From Coriobacteriales bacterium (GTDB taxonomy: Bacteria > Actinomycetota > Coriobacteriia > Coriobacteriales > UBA8131), in assembly GCA_031268525.1 (NCBI GenBank), contig JAIRXA010000132.1, positions 1 to 14,170 on the forward strand: a stretch of DNA of 14,170 nucleotides. Direction: 5' to 3'. Below are positions 13,763-14,170 of this stretch, in pieces. Each line of letters starts with the position of its first letter. Positions within the stretch are counted from its first letter, which is position 1. Below the pieces are notes generated by a model. The model was given only the letters and a program-made list of their open reading frames with translations, was not told the DNA's origin and searched no databases. The translations under genes were made by a program, and so were the position numbers.

Positions 13763-13793
13763 GGGGAGGGAGCAGACGCACTGCCCCCTCCCC
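13763..13793 (-). terminator. Strong GC-rich hairpin after the aldehyde dehydrogenase gene
   Basis: GGGGAGGG pairs with CCCTCCCC and, after one A-C mismatch, GCAG pairs with CTGC around the loop ACGCA. This gives 12 of 13 paired positions. It begins 36 bases beyond the dehydrogenase stop on the minus strand. No T-tract follows on either strand; a stem this stable could still end transcription or protect the mRNA 3' end. Confidence 0.5.
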
Positions 13794-13828
13794 ACCCGCC
13801 CCGCTCAGTGTTCTCGGTTGCCAAACAG

Positions 13829-14170
13829 CTACCCCGCTAAGATGTTCTTAAGGACGATGGTCTTGAGTTGAGTTACCTCGTCGTAGGTGGAAAGCACGCC
13901 CTCCCTGCCGATGCCGGAAGACTTGTAGCCACCAAAGGGCATCTCAAAGCTGCGGAAGAAGGAGGCGCCGTTCAAGACCACGCCACCGCATTCCAGGCGA
14001 TGTGCCACCTGCCAAGCCGTTTTCATGTTGCCGGTAAAGACGCAACCACAGAGCCCGAACTTGGATGAGTTGGCAATCTCAACGGCCTCGTCCACCGTGT
14101 CAAAGCCGATGATGGGCACCACGGGTCCAAATATCTCCATGTCGATGGCCACGTCTGCGGTCTTGGGCAC
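13829..14170 (-). CDS. Aldehyde dehydrogenase family protein, C-terminal part (cut by window edge)
   Basis: The last 113 residues of a NAD(P)-dependent aldehyde dehydrogenase, which oxidises an aldehyde to its acid. EIFGPVVPI (13-21 of the fragment) carries the conserved Glu of the cofactor site (E-x-F-G-P). VFTGN, CGGVVLN and the C-terminal PFGGYKSSGIGREG are the standard end of the family, and the resemblance is closest to the succinate-semialdehyde/lactaldehyde group. The catalytic Cys and nucleotide-binding Glu lie upstream, outside the window, so integrity and substrate cannot be judged. The first codon in the window is GTG inside the gene, not a start. The stop TAG is at 13831-13829, followed by a strong hairpin. 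It may belong to a separate operon from the cluster at 7017-13239. Confidence 0.93.
   Translation of the reverse strand: MPKTADVAIDMEIFGPVVPIIGFDTVDEAVEIANSSKFGLCGCVFTGNMKTAWQVAHRLECGGVVLNGASFFRSFEMPFGGYKSSGIGREGVLSTYDEVTQLKTIVLKNILAG

Noticed and set aside
13677..13871. 64-codon plus-strand frame reading RHSGPDPES
   Set aside because: It is a chance translation of a REP-like intergenic repeat and runs into the aldehyde dehydrogenase gene on the other strand.

Overview
The window reads as a moderately GC-rich chromosomal segment of a Gram-positive actinobacterium. A host-associated anaerobe of class Coriobacteriia is my best guess. The grounds are the murI-rph-rdgB order (also known in mycobacteria), the lack of a lone murI in an outer-membrane context, and the mix of PucR- and IclR-type regulators, GPH/MFS transporters and a URO-D paralogue. 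This placement is inference; there is no rRNA or tRNA to confirm it.

Left half (1-6609): every gene is on the minus strand. From right to left these are a PucR-type regulator (4984-6609), glutamate racemase murI, ribonuclease PH (rph), the nucleotide house-cleaning enzyme rdgB, and a HAD-IB phosphatase. Next comes a degenerate AAA-like protein behind its own candidate promoter, then the first 23 codons of an Rrf2-family regulator that runs off the left edge. rph, rdgB and the HAD gene overlap by 4 and 1 bases, so they are almost certainly one translationally coupled operon.

Middle (6610-13239): a 407-base divergent control region with several inverted repeats separates the PucR gene from a plus-strand series. 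That series is a GPH-type symporter, a URO-D-family protein with an atypical active-site motif, an AAHS-like MFS transporter 22 bases further on, an arylamine N-acetyltransferase and an IclR regulator. Two importers of different families, one candidate enzyme of corrinoid/decarboxylase type, an acyl-transfer enzyme and two catabolic regulators look like an accessory module for taking up and modifying a small organic (possibly aromatic) compound. The substrate cannot be read from the sequence. The usual corrinoid-methyltransferase partners of URO-D paralogues are absent.

Right end (13240-14170): an orphan RelB/DinJ-type antitoxin with a good promoter, a REP-like palindromic repeat, a strong GC-rich hairpin, and the C-terminal part of a minus-strand aldehyde dehydrogenase cut by the window edge.
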